The notes below the pieces were generated by a model that ran no database searches, was not told where the DNA came from, and saw only the letters and a list, made by a program, of their open reading frames with translations. Position numbers and translations under genes: made by a program. From Charina bottae (Eukaryota > Chordata > Lepidosauria > Squamata > Charinaidae): a stretch of DNA of 64,000 nt. Positions 48,739 through 61,609 of the stretch are shown piece by piece; position 1 is the first letter of the stretch; each line of letters begins with the position of its first letter. The stretch lies in assembly GCA_023362775.1 (NCBI GenBank), contig JALMGJ010000003.1, forward strand, positions 50,086,416 through 50,150,415, read 5' to 3'.

Positions 48739-51541
48739 CAGTACACTTAATTCCTGATGACTACAAGGCTACATCCATGTTGTTTTCTTAGCTTCGATAA
48801 GGAAATAGCCTGCCGTTGCCATCTCCTGGAATATTGTTTTTTATTTCCAATCTCTTCTCCAGCTCTAGCATTTTCTCTTGGTCTCTCATCCAAGTATTAA
48901 GAAAATCCACCCCTGCTTATTTTTGAGATCAATACATACTGTAGAGCAAGCCCAAAGGGTTGTGGAAGTAAATAAAAGTTTATGTAGCAGGGGTTTCAAA
49001 CTTAAATCAACCTAAGTGCTGTATGAAGACTTGTTTTTTACACTGAGGGCCAATACACCAAAACTTTTTCATACATCGATAAAAAGCTTGTTGTAATAAA
49101 AACTCTAGTGTTCCTGTTTTGACCACCTGGGCCACAATGATGGCTGTGCAGTGATACTTGGGCTTGCTGTTGACATCGGAGCTAGTGTGTGGTGGGTGGC
49201 TGTTGCATGGAGAATGGCTAGGAGTAGCTAAGCCTTTGACTCTGAGGAACAGTTCCCAGGAGCCCTTTTGTAAAGTGAAAACACCAAACTCCAGGAGGTG
49301 GTGCCTTCTTCCGTACTAGAGCCAGCCCCAGGGTGCTGCCTTGCAAATCTTGTTGCTCTCTCTATATACTCCTCCCTACTTGAGGTGCCCTCAAGCAGGA
49401 GGAAGGCCTTGAGGTGCCCTCAAGAAGGAGCAAGGCCATCACAACCAGGACCAGGGTCTGCTCTTCCCACTTCTCCATTCCATACATTTGCTACAGCTTT
49501 AGACTGAGAAAAAAACAGCCTGGGCACGGCAGGTCAATGGGTAGCTGTAGTCCTAATCATGCATCAAGGAGATGCCATAGTCATGGCCAAGGGCTGAAGC
49601 TGAAGCCGCGCCTGCTCTTCTCCCTGTGGTTGTTCCCACCACTACAGCTCTTCCTGGCCCTGGCCCTGATGGTGTCTTGATGTGGGGCTAGGATTGTCCC
49701 CGCTCTCTTGGCTTGCCTTGTCCGGGTGCCAAGCCATTTCCTCTTAATCACAGGAGGATCTGCTGTGCCTGGCCAAGATCATCAAGGGTGCAGTCACTCC
49801 CCTGCTATGTGAGTAGGCACTTTCTTCTGATCTGGGCTATTGGCAAGATAGCACCCTCCTTCCTTTCTGTTTCAGTCTGTCTGCCAAGTTTCCTCTTGCC
49901 TCATTTGTTGCACCCCTTGGAATGGGCACCTTCTTTTGGGATAGTCCTTGCCAGCTGAGAGAGACATGCCCCACAGGTTACTGTTGCCTAATTTTGGAGG
50001 GCTGCAGAAAATGACTTCCACCAGTTTGAGATTCCTGTTAGACTGCATAAGGTTACATTTCCTTCATTAAAAATTGATGTAATAAAATATAAAGTTGTCT
50101 GTCTAGGGTAGATGAGATACCACTTAGATTAATCTCGGTAGATTTGTGCTTGGATATCCATTGATAGGAAGTTCATGGGTTCTAGCTACATGATGTACTA
50201 ATTTAAGTTGGTAGAGTGGGACTGGAAATCTATTCTCAGCCATGGAAATTTACTGGATTATTTGGGGCCAGTCATTATCTCTCATCCCAACATATTTGAC
50301 TCAATTGACCTTGTAAAGAAAACGTAGATGAGGGAGTGCCATGTGTACTGCCTTGAACTCCTGCAGGAACAGCATGATTTAATGATTAAACATAAACATT
50401 AGGTGAGGGGACTGCCAGGCATTTAAAACATCTAGCCTAGATTCTGGCTTTTAAAGCATATTGCTAAGATACATGGATGCTATTCTTGAAGTGAGAAGTG
50501 CCTTAAGGCATAAGGATTAAAACCATCCATCCAGCCCTGTATTGCCTATTCATTCCTGTGTCCCTACTTTGAACCTAATTTGTAACTCACCCATTTGCAC
50601 AGGGTTGTCCTTGCAATGCTTTCATTTTCACCAGATGCTTCTGTAAGTAAATATTCTTATAAGCATATAGTTGATAGCGATGATGATGATGTCGTCCTTG
50701 GCCAATAATATAATAGTTCTGCATCCTAACCATTCTAGGGAGTACATGATTGTCAGAATATAGTCCTTATTTCAGAACATCTGTTTACTCTATAAAACTC
50801 ATTCACTAAATCCCACTTCACCTATTACAGCAAAGGCGCTCCACTATTGGACAGCCATGTTTCCAGAACAATTTAAAAGATTTATGCATCTTTACTGAAG
50901 ATATAAAAATCCAGGAAGATGTGAAGAGGAGTGGGATATTTTTCTTCCATATTATTCTGAGCAAAGTTTCCACTGGGAATAAAGTATACTTTTTTTAAAA
51001 TGTGTAAGTAAAGTGCTTGTGAAATAAAAGCTTTAAAGAGAATGTTGCTATAACCAAGAACACTGCTGCAAAATTCCAGGTTTCAAAAGTTCACCTATTA
51101 CTAGTAATGGTAGTCTCTGCATTTATTGGTCAAGGAACACTGATAAATTGATGTGTGGAACAGTGTTTTCAAAAATGATTGAATACATACCTTTTGTTTT
51201 TTGTCACAATATAGGTGTGCATACTGTTTTCAGCCAGGAGTTGTTGGTTAAGCCACAATAAGAAAGCTGTGCTTGTGTGTGCAACCCATTCACACTCACT
51301 CATATGAGAGCGTAAGTCAGATACTGATAGCTTAATGTTTCATCCAAACCTGGCATGGCAGTTTATTGTGACCAAGCAAGCCATGATTTGAAAATCCAGC
51401 TTTAAACCAAAGTTTGCTGGTGGCACACAATTTCTGGCTTAGTTGAATGCAATAAAATAAGCCATCAGTCCAAATCTGAAGCTAATCCATTCCTGTTTTG
51501 TTTTTCACTTGTTTTTGCAAGTTAGAACTAAATAGCTTTTG
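48739..51541. other. 3' flank, no gene recognised
   Basis: 2.8 kb with no coding exon I can support. A hAT-like start ('caggggtttcaaacttaaat', 48988) and a 29-bp tandem duplication at 49379-49437 are the only structures noted. Open frames at 49298-49958 are in a GC-richer stretch with no family signature. Confidence 0.4.
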
Positions 51542-51885
51542 TACATTAAATATAGGGCACAATGGCTCAGTGGTTAAGATGCCAGGCTTGTCAATCGGAA
51601 GGTTGGCGGTTTGAGACCCGAGCGCTGCGTGACAGAGTGAGCTCCCGCACTCGCCCCAGCTCTTGCCAACCTAGCAATTTGAAAGCATGCAAATGCAAGT
51701 AGATAAATAGGTACCATTTCCGTGGGAAGGTAACAGCGTTCCGCACGTGTCATGCTGGCCACATGACCGCAGAAGCGTCTTTGGACAGCGCTGGCTCTTC
51801 GGCTAAGAAACGGAGATGAGCACCGCCCCCTAGAGTCGGACACGACTATGCAGGGGAAAACCTTTACCTTTTTACATTAAATATA
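51542..51885 (+). mobile_element. Sauria-type SINE, copy 6
   Basis: SINE 51555-51872 between perfect 13-bp duplications tacattaaatata. The head is more diverged (cacaatggctcagtggttaa; B box ggtttgagacc) and 9 bp of the tail ('cacaaatgtg' part) are missing. Confidence 0.94.
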
Positions 51886-52769
51886 CATCAAGTATATAAT
51901 GGCTTAATAACCTGGAATCCTTGGCTTAAAAGTGCCATGCAGCCAGTACTAAATGAGGCTGAAGCGTTTTGTTAGACATAATGTATAGTTCGGAATGAGG
52001 TATCTTGTTAACATAAGAGCTGTTCTGTGCGGTGGTCCAGGGTGTTATTTTTTTTTTGTTCAAAATGTTCCTATTTTTTGTTTTGATTTCACAAAAGAAA
52101 GCAACTAACAAAAAGCAGTATTAGTTTGTTTACTGATATCAAGCTTCTGGATAAAGGTATGTCATTTATCTTTATCTGGAGAGGAATGTCCAAGATTGGC
52201 TCTCCTGATTGCCAGTCTTGATTCTGTATCTTGATTTCGTGTGCAATGGTTCCAAGCCTTTTATGGTTCAAAATGCAAGACTAAGTTAAAAGGCTCACGT
52301 TGGCCATTCTTGGTCACTTCCTTATTTCTGTCCATGATTTTGCTGCCTGTTTTATATACAGAAAAACATCAAAATATGCTAAGCTATTTGGATGCTATCA
52401 CATAAAATAAACTGAAAAACATAACATATAGTAATCACTTTTTCCCCCTACAGATCAAACAAATATCTTTTCAACCAAATGCGCTGTAGAAGTAAGGTGG
52501 TGTAACATGCCCCCACATTTGATGGGAAAGGAAGAGAATATTTATTTCTTGGCCAGTGTGTGTGATAACCCTTGTCTGCTTTCCTGCTGGGAGGGAGGAA
52601 AAGAGGAAAAAGGAGAAAAGATAGTAGTTGCTTCACATTGGCAGGATGAGAAGACTGAGCATTACCACAGGAAGTGGCTTTAGACTTACTCCCATTTAAA
52701 AAGAGCAAAATGCCTGGGACAGATCTCTAATGTAGAAAAGAAAGTGGTTTAAAATGGTATCCATCTACG
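51886..52769. other. Intergenic, no feature
   Basis: Nothing assigned. Confidence 0.45.
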
Positions 52770-53124
52770 TATATCTATTGAAAAAGGGGCGTGGTGGCTC
52801 AGCGGGTTAGACGCCAGGCTTGTAGATTGCAAGTTCGGAGGTTCGAATCCCTAGCCCCGCGTGACGGAGTGAGCTCCCACACTCGCCCCAGCTCTTGCCA
52901 ACCTAGCAATTTGAAAGCATGCAAATGCAAGTAGATGAATAGGTACCACTTTGGTGGGAAGGTAACAGCGTTCCGCGTGCGTCATGCCGGCCACATGACC
53001 GTGGAAGCATCTTCGGACAACGCTGGCTCTTTGGCTAACAAACAGAGATGAGCACCGGCCCCTAGAGTCAGACACAACTGCACAAATATGCGGGGGGAAC
53101 CTTTACCTTTATATCTATTGAAAA
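52770..53124 (+). mobile_element. Sauria-type SINE, copy 7
   Basis: SINE 52785-53109 between perfect 15-bp duplications tatatctattgaaaa. B box ggttcgaatcc. About 8 bp are missing in the tRNA-like head ('gtagattgcaag'). Confidence 0.95.
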
Positions 53125-53706
53125 TCAAAGCAGGTAACAAAATAATGGCCAAAATGTTTAGTTAAACTGCAAGACAAAGTGAAATAACCATCAGCAAAAC
53201 AGAATTACAAGAAATGAAAAAGCTGGATAGAAAAGAGGAAAGACTGGCAATAAAGCACAGGATAAAAATCAAATTGAAGCTAAAGGTTGTCTTCAAAAAC
53301 TCATTTTTTACTTGGTGTGTAAAAGCACTATTGCTTGGCATGTACATTCTATGCATTTGGCATCATAACTGAGAATGCCTTCTTCCAGTTGGATCACTAC
53401 CAAACTTGGTTTGGGGGGGCTAGACAGTGACCAGAACTTCAGAAGTTGAACAGGAATGCAACAGAAGTTGCATGAGGAAGTGACTTCAGAGGAAGCAGTC
53501 TTTAATGTACCCAAATCCCAAGTTATTAATGGAGTAAAAAAAGAGAACCAGCATTTTAAACTGAGTCTGTGGATGAACATGTTATGCACATGGATAAAAC
53601 ATGAAAGAGCACTGGACCATTACATCCTAACTGGTTTTGTAATATTGTGCCCACAACCTGTCACTATTTGCTTTTTCTCTGTAAAAGCAAGTTCCATAAA
53701 TACCAA
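53125..53706. other. Intergenic, no feature
   Basis: Open frames on both strands at 53308-53716 have no recognisable family. Confidence 0.4.
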
Positions 53707-54212
53707 ATACCTTTAAAGCCCTATATGGCATAGGGCCAGGATATCTGAGGGACCGTTTCGTCCCGATAACGTCGGCCCGCCCCACCCGTGCATGCAGGGA
53801 GGGCATGCTCCGGACCCCCTCAAGAGAATTCCATCTAGCGGGGTCCAGGAGGCGTGCCTTCTCTGCGATAGCGCCCGCCTTATGGAACATCTTGTCCCCG
53901 GAGGTGAGACTGGCCCCTTCACTTCTGGCCTTTCGGAAGGCCCTTAAAACCTGGCTCTGCCACCAGGCCTGGGACAACAGAGGCGATAGTGCCTCCTGGG
54001 GTTGGCTGGCCCCGTAGCAATAGGATCTATGCTACGATTCCCTACCCATCTTGGATTTTATCTATTTATATTGGCTGTATTTTTTAGATACTTCTAATTG
54101 TATAGTTTTAAAATTTTTAATTATTGTAACCCGCCCAGAGTCCCTTGCATGGGGGATGGGCGAGGAATAAATTGAAATAATAAATAAAATAAAATAAAAA
54201 TAAATAAATATG
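53707..54212 (+). mobile_element. CR1 LINE 3' end with open C-terminus
   Basis: Starts in 'tttaaagccctatatggca' and reads MLRTPSREFHLAGSRRRAFS, then APALWNILSPEVRLAPSLLA and SWGWLAP with stop at 54015-54017. The 3' UTR hairpin is at 54129-54160 and an A/T-rich tail runs to about 54212. Same family as the two large minus-strand copies. Confidence 0.9.
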
Positions 54213-55026
54213 AAATGTGCTTTCTGGCTACTATAAATTAAGATCTTGTTACTTTCTGAAACATGACAAAGCCTTGGGCAAAAGTTAGAAACAATCATTT
54301 GATCTTTAATGGAACTATGTCTAATGATTCTGATTTAGAAAAGACTGTGACAATACTGCACTAGGAATTCATAGAATAAATACTGTGCTTACAACATGGC
54401 AGACTAGAATTAAGACGGAATGTTAGCGGAACAAATCAAGAATGGGAAGTGTATTTATATATTTCAATGTGTATTTCATGTTGCAAATGCCCATTATAGT
54501 TATGTAATAGCAAAGGATAGTTTATATGAGAAATATTTACATACCCCAAACGTGTATTGTAGACTCTATTTTCACCTCACAATGCTTAGTAAATACAGGA
54601 TGCCCACAGCTATCCGCAATCCAACAAGTGGATATAAAAAAGTTTAAAATACCCACTAAATGTATAGTCTAGTTCAGTTTTCTCAATTTGTACGCAAAAC
54701 CAATTCACTTGCCTTGTCTTCCCTAGAACGTTTTGTACAGCTTGTCTGAAGAACTTCATTATGACCTTTTTACCTGGTTGTGATTTGGAAAATAAAAGAT
54801 GACGTATTTCTGAATGATACCACTTCCTTGCAAAACTACATGTCGCTTTAGAAAACCCAGTTGGACAGCAGTGAAACAATGTTCACATCCTTCCTTTTGT
54901 ACCCTTCTATCATCTTTGCTCCACTTAGGCCACTTGGCTTTGATTGCTTACTCTTTAGTAGTTTCCTTTGAACGAGATGAGAGAGTTCACTGCTGTAGGA
55001 GTTTTGCTTTATTGCACAGCAGTGTG
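54213..55026. other. Intergenic, no feature
   Basis: Nothing assigned. Confidence 0.45.
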
Positions 55027-55268
55027 GTCTCAGCAGGTGGTAGCATCTGCCTGACCTTGTCTGAGCTTGAAAGCTAAGCAAAGTCGGGCTTGGTTATTAC
55101 ATGAAGGAGAGTCCAATAGGGAATCTCAGAGTTGTAGGCTAAACTGGAAGTTAAAAAAAATTCTAGACGAAGGCAATGCCCAGCCCCTTCCTTATGGTTG
55201 CCAAGAGAATTACATGGACATGTCTATGAGGTGGGCAGGAGCTGTGCTTAATTTGAAGACTACTTGAC
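55027..55268 (+). mobile_element. 5S rRNA-derived SINE
   Basis: 'gaccttgtctgagcttgaaagc', 'taagcaaagtcgggcttggtta' and 'ttacatgaaggagagtcc' align along the length of vertebrate 5S rRNA (cgatctcgtctgatctcgga..., aagctaagcagggtcgggcc...). The internal promoter is degraded. The downstream part 'gacgaaggcaatgcc...ttgccaagagaattacatggac' is the LINE-like tail known from 5S-derived SINEs of reptiles. It is an old copy, not a 5S gene. Confidence 0.75.
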
Positions 55269-56965
55269 TTTTTACATAGCAGTATAAGATGTATGTTTCT
55301 GCGTTTGATCAGACATGGATGTATACAACCCTTCATACAGAACATTCATGTGCTATTAGACCCCTAAAGGTAGTCTCTCCATAAAAAGCATCTTTTCAGC
55401 TACAAAGCAAGGCTAGTTCCACTTCCTAAAGGACAGCCCCCAATATAATGATCCACGTCTATGTGTTAGCATCCCAAATAGGAGCTGTACTGGAGAAGCG
55501 TCCCTCAGTACACATTGTCTAATCACCCCCTTGATTCTAAATGAATTTCATGAGATAATGCAATATGCTCCTTATCTTAATGCGATGTTCAGAAAAGGAG
55601 GGCAGTTTAGATGAGGAATAATGGGCTAGCATCTAGATCATGGCTTGGCTCTCAAGAGCACAGTGTGAGGTTTTTATACCTATTGTGTCTTTCAGCCCAC
55701 ATATAGTCCATTTGTATTTCAGTGTCATGGGGAAAAAAAATTGGTGATATACGTATGGAGTGACTAAGGCAATGAACCAGAGAAGGGAGGATCCTAGCAC
55801 AAAATGGTAAAAGCAGGAACAATTGGAACTTGTGAAACATGCTCAGTGCCAGAGTCCAGCATGCTCCATTACCTATGAGGAGGAGATCTTACTTAAACAC
55901 ATCGGTGAGAAAGTTTTCACCTACATGCTTAAGTTTTTAACTGTGAAGAGGCATCTCCAGAAGATAAGAGAACGGGGTAACTTTTATCTCAAACATTACA
56001 AAAGTTGCTTGCAATGAGTCTCTCTCTGTCCTTAATGACCGATTTCTAGGACACCTCTGAAAGTCTGCGCCAGTGCAATGCTGCTGCTGTGATTTTTTTC
56101 TCCAGATAATTCTCTCCTACTGATGTTGCAACCTGTTTACCCCATTATCAGATAGTTGCAGTGAACAATGTAGCACTTGCCGTGGCCTTTGCCCTTGTTC
56201 AAATGCTTCCTGTCTTACTGTCTTATGCATTTGGTTTAAGGCTTGAGGTAATTAAATTTCTCTCCTTTTCCCTCTGGTAACATTGATCCATATTGGATAT
56301 TTAGACTCCAGAGAATCAAAGCTTTTTATTTCTGCCTGGAATATGTTGCCATTTGATTTATTCCTTACGTGCACAGAATAAAGGAAAACTGACTAATGTA
56401 TTAGAGTCACAGCAACAAGATTTGTTAACCACAAGATGGCAGTTCGACTGTCTTTGTGAGACTCTCTTAATTGATGTGTTGCAATAGATTAGTTCTTAGT
56501 CTGGCTTTGGCAAATTGAGATGATCTTTCTTTAGGGCTTTTAAATGTTTTAAAAAGAGACTTTGCTTCTGGAACAATATTCCATGTTTAAACAAGAAGCT
56601 TTACCATTTGTTCTGATGATGCTCATACTTCTAGGAAGTTTAAGATGCTTTTTCATTCCATCAGTTATAAAATGACCATGGAAGATCCGTGGGTAGAATT
56701 ACCCCTGCAGTGTAAATAGGGAATTAGGAGTAGTATGACTCCTCTCCCCTCCTCTCTTTTTTCTTTCCACCACCCCCTCCTCTCTCTTTTCTTGCAGAAG
56801 TACTTTTGTAAAAACTGGAGGAAGGGGAGAGTATTATGACATATGATGGATTGCAAAAGTTCATGAGGAAACAGAGCTTATAGATGCCATAACTATAATT
56901 GTGAATGTTCTCGATTTTTTTTACTTTAGTGATTTTTTAAAGAAAATTAATCAACCTAATGGGTC
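55269..56965. other. Intergenic, no gene
   Basis: No exon or repeat assigned in 1.7 kb. Confidence 0.45.
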
Positions 56966-57246
56966 TTCTAGACCAGGGGTCCCCAACCTTTTTGGCGCCA
57001 GGGACCGGTTTCAAAAGACAATTTTTCTGCAGACGGGGGTGGGGGTGGGGTTTCTGGGATTTCTGTGGACGGGGGTGGGGTTTCTGGGATTTCTGCAGAC
57101 CGGGGTGGGGGGTGGGGTTTGCGGGTGGGAGCCAATCGCGTGCAACGGGGTGGGGTTTGCGGGCGGGAGCCCCACAGCCCAATTCCTAACAGGCTGCGGC
57201 CCACTAGTGGACCACGGCCCACAGGTTGGGGACCCCTGTTTTAGAT
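56966..57246 (+). mobile_element. hAT-type MITE with internal tandem repeat
   Basis: Element 56974-57238, ends caggggtccccaacctttt and ggttggggacccctg, flanked by ttctagac and ttttagat (6 of 8). The middle contains about three copies of a 30-35-bp unit 'gacgggggtggggtttctgg'. The open frames across it are composition artefacts. Confidence 0.88.
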
Positions 57247-60200
57247 ACTCCATAGACCTTCTTAGAATATAAAATGATAGATGACTGCAACCTAGGGTGT
57301 TGTTTGAAAATCTGCCCACTTGCCTCCCCAAAAATATTAAGTAAGCTGAGGTAGGAGAGACCATGTGAGAAGCTAGAGAGGATGATGGTGGGGAGCCATC
57401 CCACCAGTTTTAGCTCCCAGTAAAATGGCTACTTTATGGTTTGCTGTACCTGTCATGCAACCATGCTGTGAAAGCCTGTCGCAAATTCCAAATAGCCCTA
57501 ACTGCCCCAAAAGGTTGTGAATCCCTGATCTATGCAATGTACAGACGTTTCCTAGGCACAATCTCCTGCACTTAATGTGAAATAAAAAGGGTAAAGTCTC
57601 CCGTGAGTTGTGCTCAATTTCTCATGATTACATGAACTCATCTAAGCAATTTTCTCAGCAGTGAGATGGAAGTGGTTAGCCTCATACTCCGAGATGATTT
57701 TTCAACTCCCACCCAAGAATTAAGCCCTAGAATTCCCTAGGACTCTCCCACCCAACTGCTAAGCAGATCAATATTAACCAAAAAGAAAGAAGTTCCTCAA
57801 ATCGAGTTCAACTTGTCGTGATTTCATGGATACATGTAGTTATTTTGGGAATTATACTTAGTGACTTGAGGCTGGCAACAAGGAAGCTAGGAAAGGTCTT
57901 AGAGAGTCCTCCACATGTGTGTGTATGTATGTTCAATCAAAATATAAAATGCTTCCATACATCTTTCACAGCCTAAAAATGAAGCTCACACTTTGTTTAG
58001 AATATCCTATTAAAACAAAAAAAAGCAAGCAGGAGGTGGCATTCAAAAAATAGATTTTAAAAAATGTTGGATTTTTTTTTTAGCTACTGCAGTTCTCTTC
58101 CAGAAATTTTATGTGATGGTAATTCCAGAGTCAAATGTGAAATAGAGGGCACCAACATAGACAGAAATATGGAAACTGGGGTCACAAATAACTTAGAAAG
58201 AAATCAGTGCCTACTAACCCCCCATTTTTCTGTTTAAACCATAGAACAAAACCCTCTCCAGAATAATGAGGTGTTCCTTGTTTCATAAATGTAGGCTGCT
58301 GTTTCTCCTCATGTTGATTTACACCACTGCTTAGCTGCACAGAAGTTTTATTTATGGCAGCAACTAAGATCCGTACTGTAGGCTTCATCTGGAATATGAA
58401 CTAACTTGTTTCTGCGGCTTCATAGATTACTGGCATTCTTTAAAAGAAAGAACTTCTGAAGGATTATTGAGTAAGAACCAAAGTTGAGGGACCCTCCTCA
58501 AACTACATATGTATTCTGAATGAATACATGTTTGAGTTTGAGTAGCACACAGTAAGATGAATCTATCTATCATACACGTTTAGTGCAAAAACCTATATTT
58601 GCTTTTCTTTTTATCCATACAGATTCGATCACCGCAGTTGGTTTGCTATTTGTTAAATACATGGGTTCTGCTCTCTGGGACCTCAGCTCATCAGTTACCA
58701 AGTGAGCAACCTGTCACAGAAGCAACGCATATCATTTATTACTGTCAGATACCCAAAGATCAGAATCTTCCTTGAGCTTCTTATCCTTTGATGTCTTGGA
58801 AATGGAATAGCCATAAAAAATAAAAAACAAAACTTGTGCATAGGAATAGAAAATGAAGGGCATATGAGAAATTCACTGCGTGAGGTTGGATTGAATTAAT
58901 TTTGGTTTACAACATAGACTGCTGTTTGAAAGTGTCCCTGCATAATGTTTCCTGTTTATTTCTGGGGCTGCCTTCACATAGAAAATTTGATACTAACTTC
59001 TCAGGATGCCTAGGTACAGTATCTGTCCTGGAATGTTTGCTTTTATCTGTATGTTTTTCTAGAAGTTGGCAAGACGGAGATATCTTGCTTTGTTCCCAAA
59101 ATACAGTATATCCCCTGATTAATCTATTTTCAAAATAATGTCTCTCATGTAAGATCAAGAGTCATGAAAAAAGGTAGAAACAATCTCTAAATAATTTTCT
59201 GATTTGCTATTTAGGCCCTTGATGTCAGAAATAGAGCTTCTTTTTACAAGTCGGAACAAGAATTTGCATCAAAGAAGTTTTTGTTGGCTCTCATAAATAA
59301 CTGAAACTTCAACCAGTATTTTGTCTCCCTGGAACCATGTAAACTAGGAGTCCAAAGATGCTTAACCTTAATCCTTTCTCCATTCCTGCGCTGAGCTAAA
59401 ATGCTACCAATTGTTGAGTAGGCAAAAAACTATAACAGCATGTTTTCTCTTTCTCTCCGTGTAGCTTGTTGATCCTTCCTCTATTGCTCTTTTTTTCAGT
59501 TACCTCAGTCACCTGGCTGGGTAATGGGTAACAAAGCATAACAGATATTGTACACCTCGAGGTGGTCCTTGGATGGTGTCAATGTATGGGGGAAAATACT
59601 AAACCCCAAGGCAGTTAAAGACAACTTAAGCCTGTCACATTCTTGGGCTAGGGGATAGATGAAGTCATTGTCCTAAGGACACCAAAGAAAAAAGACATTG
59701 CCAGGGCACATTTGAATTGAATTGAATTTGAACATTTGCGTTGGAATTCCTTCTACTCATAATTAAAAGGCCCTGCAAATATGGTTCAGAAAAACCTGAC
59801 ACCAGAGTTTACTTTGTTCACAGAATTGATTGTAGCTGTAATATAGTTCGTTTTTTTACTTAATGTAAACACCACCCGTTATAGCTAAGCATTACATACC
59901 AACCTGGCCATTATGACTAATTCAACAAACCATTGTTTTAAACAATCCTGGCTTTATGTTATGTTGAATGGAGATCTACAGCTCTTCTGCACCTCCTCAT
60001 AATTTTTTAAATATATTTAATTCAGTTTGGCACCACCCAACTCCAGAATGATTCCAGAACATGCGCTGATAATCATATATGTTTATACCATGTCCTCATA
60101 ACTTTCCCTTTAATTTATCCCCAGCTCACAGCTAAGGCAGCCTAGTGTTGCCCTTGGCTGTTCCAATTCTCCCAACACACTTCTTGCTGTGCATATGATC

Positions 60201-60537
60201 TGGCATGCTGCCCTGACCACTTGGTTGCTGATGCAGTTAAAGGTTGGGATCTGCCCAGCTCCTGTTGGTCACTTTAGGCTGCTGCAGATGCACAGTCCCT
60301 CGCCCCCACTAGGCACTGAGAACTGCCAACCATGGCCATTTTGGCTGAACACCTGGCTTCCACAGGGGCCTTGCCCGTGTAATGGCTGACCAGCCCTTTC
60401 CAAAGCATCTGTCAGTCTTTTATCAACACAGATTTAGTGCTCTTGTGCTGCACAGAAGGTCAGTTTAAATTGGGAAAGAGAACTGGTTTTTGCCAGCTAT
60501 GTGTTGCTCGTTCTGTTACCATTGGTAGCATCACTGG
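57247..60537. other. Intergenic, no gene recognised
   Basis: 3.3 kb without a supported exon. The stretch 57590-57860 has SINE/L2-like phrases ('agtctcccgtgagttgtgctc') but I cannot place it. Confidence 0.4.
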
Positions 60538-60615
60538 TTTTATTTATTTATTTAGTAAATTTATAGCAGCCCATCTCATATACATGACTCTGGGTGGCTT
60601 ACAATTAAAATGCTT
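60538..60615 (-). mobile_element. CR1 LINE 3' tail (reverse)
   Basis: TTTA run, then 'agcagcccatctcatatacatgactctgggtgg'-type hairpin, reverse orientation. Confidence 0.65.
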
Positions 60616-60772
60616 CTGCCAAGAAGGGGGCTGGCATGGCTGTGTTTTTACTATTTTTATTATATTTGGGGGTTGGAATGGCACCATTTCCTTTCTGCCT
60701 TGGGAAGGACTGAGAGCCATGGCGATTAGTTACTATGTGCAGGCCGATCAGATGGCTGTCAACTAGCTACTT

Positions 60773-61240
60773 CCATTTATTTATTTATTTAAATAATTTA
60801 TATGGCCGCCCATTCTCATGACAGTGACTCCAGGCAGTGTACACAGATTAAAAACCCAACCTATTACAAACAATAGCCCGCAACTCCCAAAGTAAATAAT
60901 ACATTCCAATCATAAAATCAGATCAACAGAGCTCGCCTAATCTCCTGGCCCAAATGTCTGGGGAAACAGCCAGGTCTTTAGAGCCTTATGAGAGGCCAGT
61001 AGGGTCATCCGGCCATCCGGATCTCCGGGAGGATGCTATTCCACAAGGCAGGTGCTGCTGCAGAGAAGGCATGATTCCTGAGTCCAACAAGATGACATTG
61101 TTTAAGGGAGGGGACCTGGAGCATGCCCTCTCTGCTAGATCTGGTGGGGTGAGCAGATATATTGGGAGAAAGGCAGTTCCCCCACGTTGCCTGGCCTTAT
61201 GCCATGTAAGAGTTTAGAGGTGACAACCATCACCTTCACA
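60773..61240 (-). mobile_element. CR1 LINE 3' end (reverse)
   Basis: TTTA run at 60775-60792, hairpin 'tggccgcccattctcatgacag', then C-terminal sequence matching 32240-32530 ('gagaaggcatgattcctgag', 'gcatgccctctctgctagat', 'gccttatgccatgtaagagt'). Stops interrupt the frame. It is cut by the PLE insertion at 61256. Confidence 0.82.
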
Positions 61241-61609
61241 AGTCAAAGCTGGACAAAGCTCTCCCCCATCTTCCTCCCCGTTTTGTCTTCTGTGCCTAGG
61301 AAGATTAAGACCATTTCAGAAGCTCAACAGCAGCATGGTGATTTTAACGACCCTCCTTTATATGATAAAAGGACTTAAAAATTACATCTCAATATAACCA
61401 TGACCTAGCCCCAGGTGTAAGGTCACACAGCTACCTAGGAACATATTTAGGATTCCCTTACCAACTTTGCTCAGACTGAAGAAGCTCCTTGGATAAGGAG
61501 CGAAACGTTTCCACTAAGAAAATAGAAATCCAGTTGACATGATTCAAGCTACAGACAATTCCACCTGGATGACTGAGAACCTTCATAGACATATAGTCAA
61601 AGCTGGACA
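61241..61609 (+). mobile_element. PLE 3' end with 15-bp target duplication
   Basis: Insertion 61256-61594 between perfect 15-bp duplications agtcaaagctggaca (61241-61255, 61595-61609). It holds the last codons of the PLE ORF (LSPIFLPVLSSVPRKIKTIS ... stop at about 61376) and a complete terminal repeat ending in 'gaaccttcatagacatat'. A hammerhead-like core lies at 61476-61506; here stem II is seven perfect pairs (GCTCCTT/AAGGAGC). Same family as the 5.2-kb PLE, strongly 5'-truncated. Confidence 0.93.

Noticed and set aside
49298..49958. Three open frames in a GC-richer stretch as a downstream gene
   Set aside because: No splice-bounded exon pattern or recognisable domain; one frame spans a local duplication.
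55027..55128. 5S rRNA gene
   Set aside because: Similarity is partial, internal control regions are mutated, there is no T-run terminator, and a LINE-like tail follows, so it is a SINE relic.
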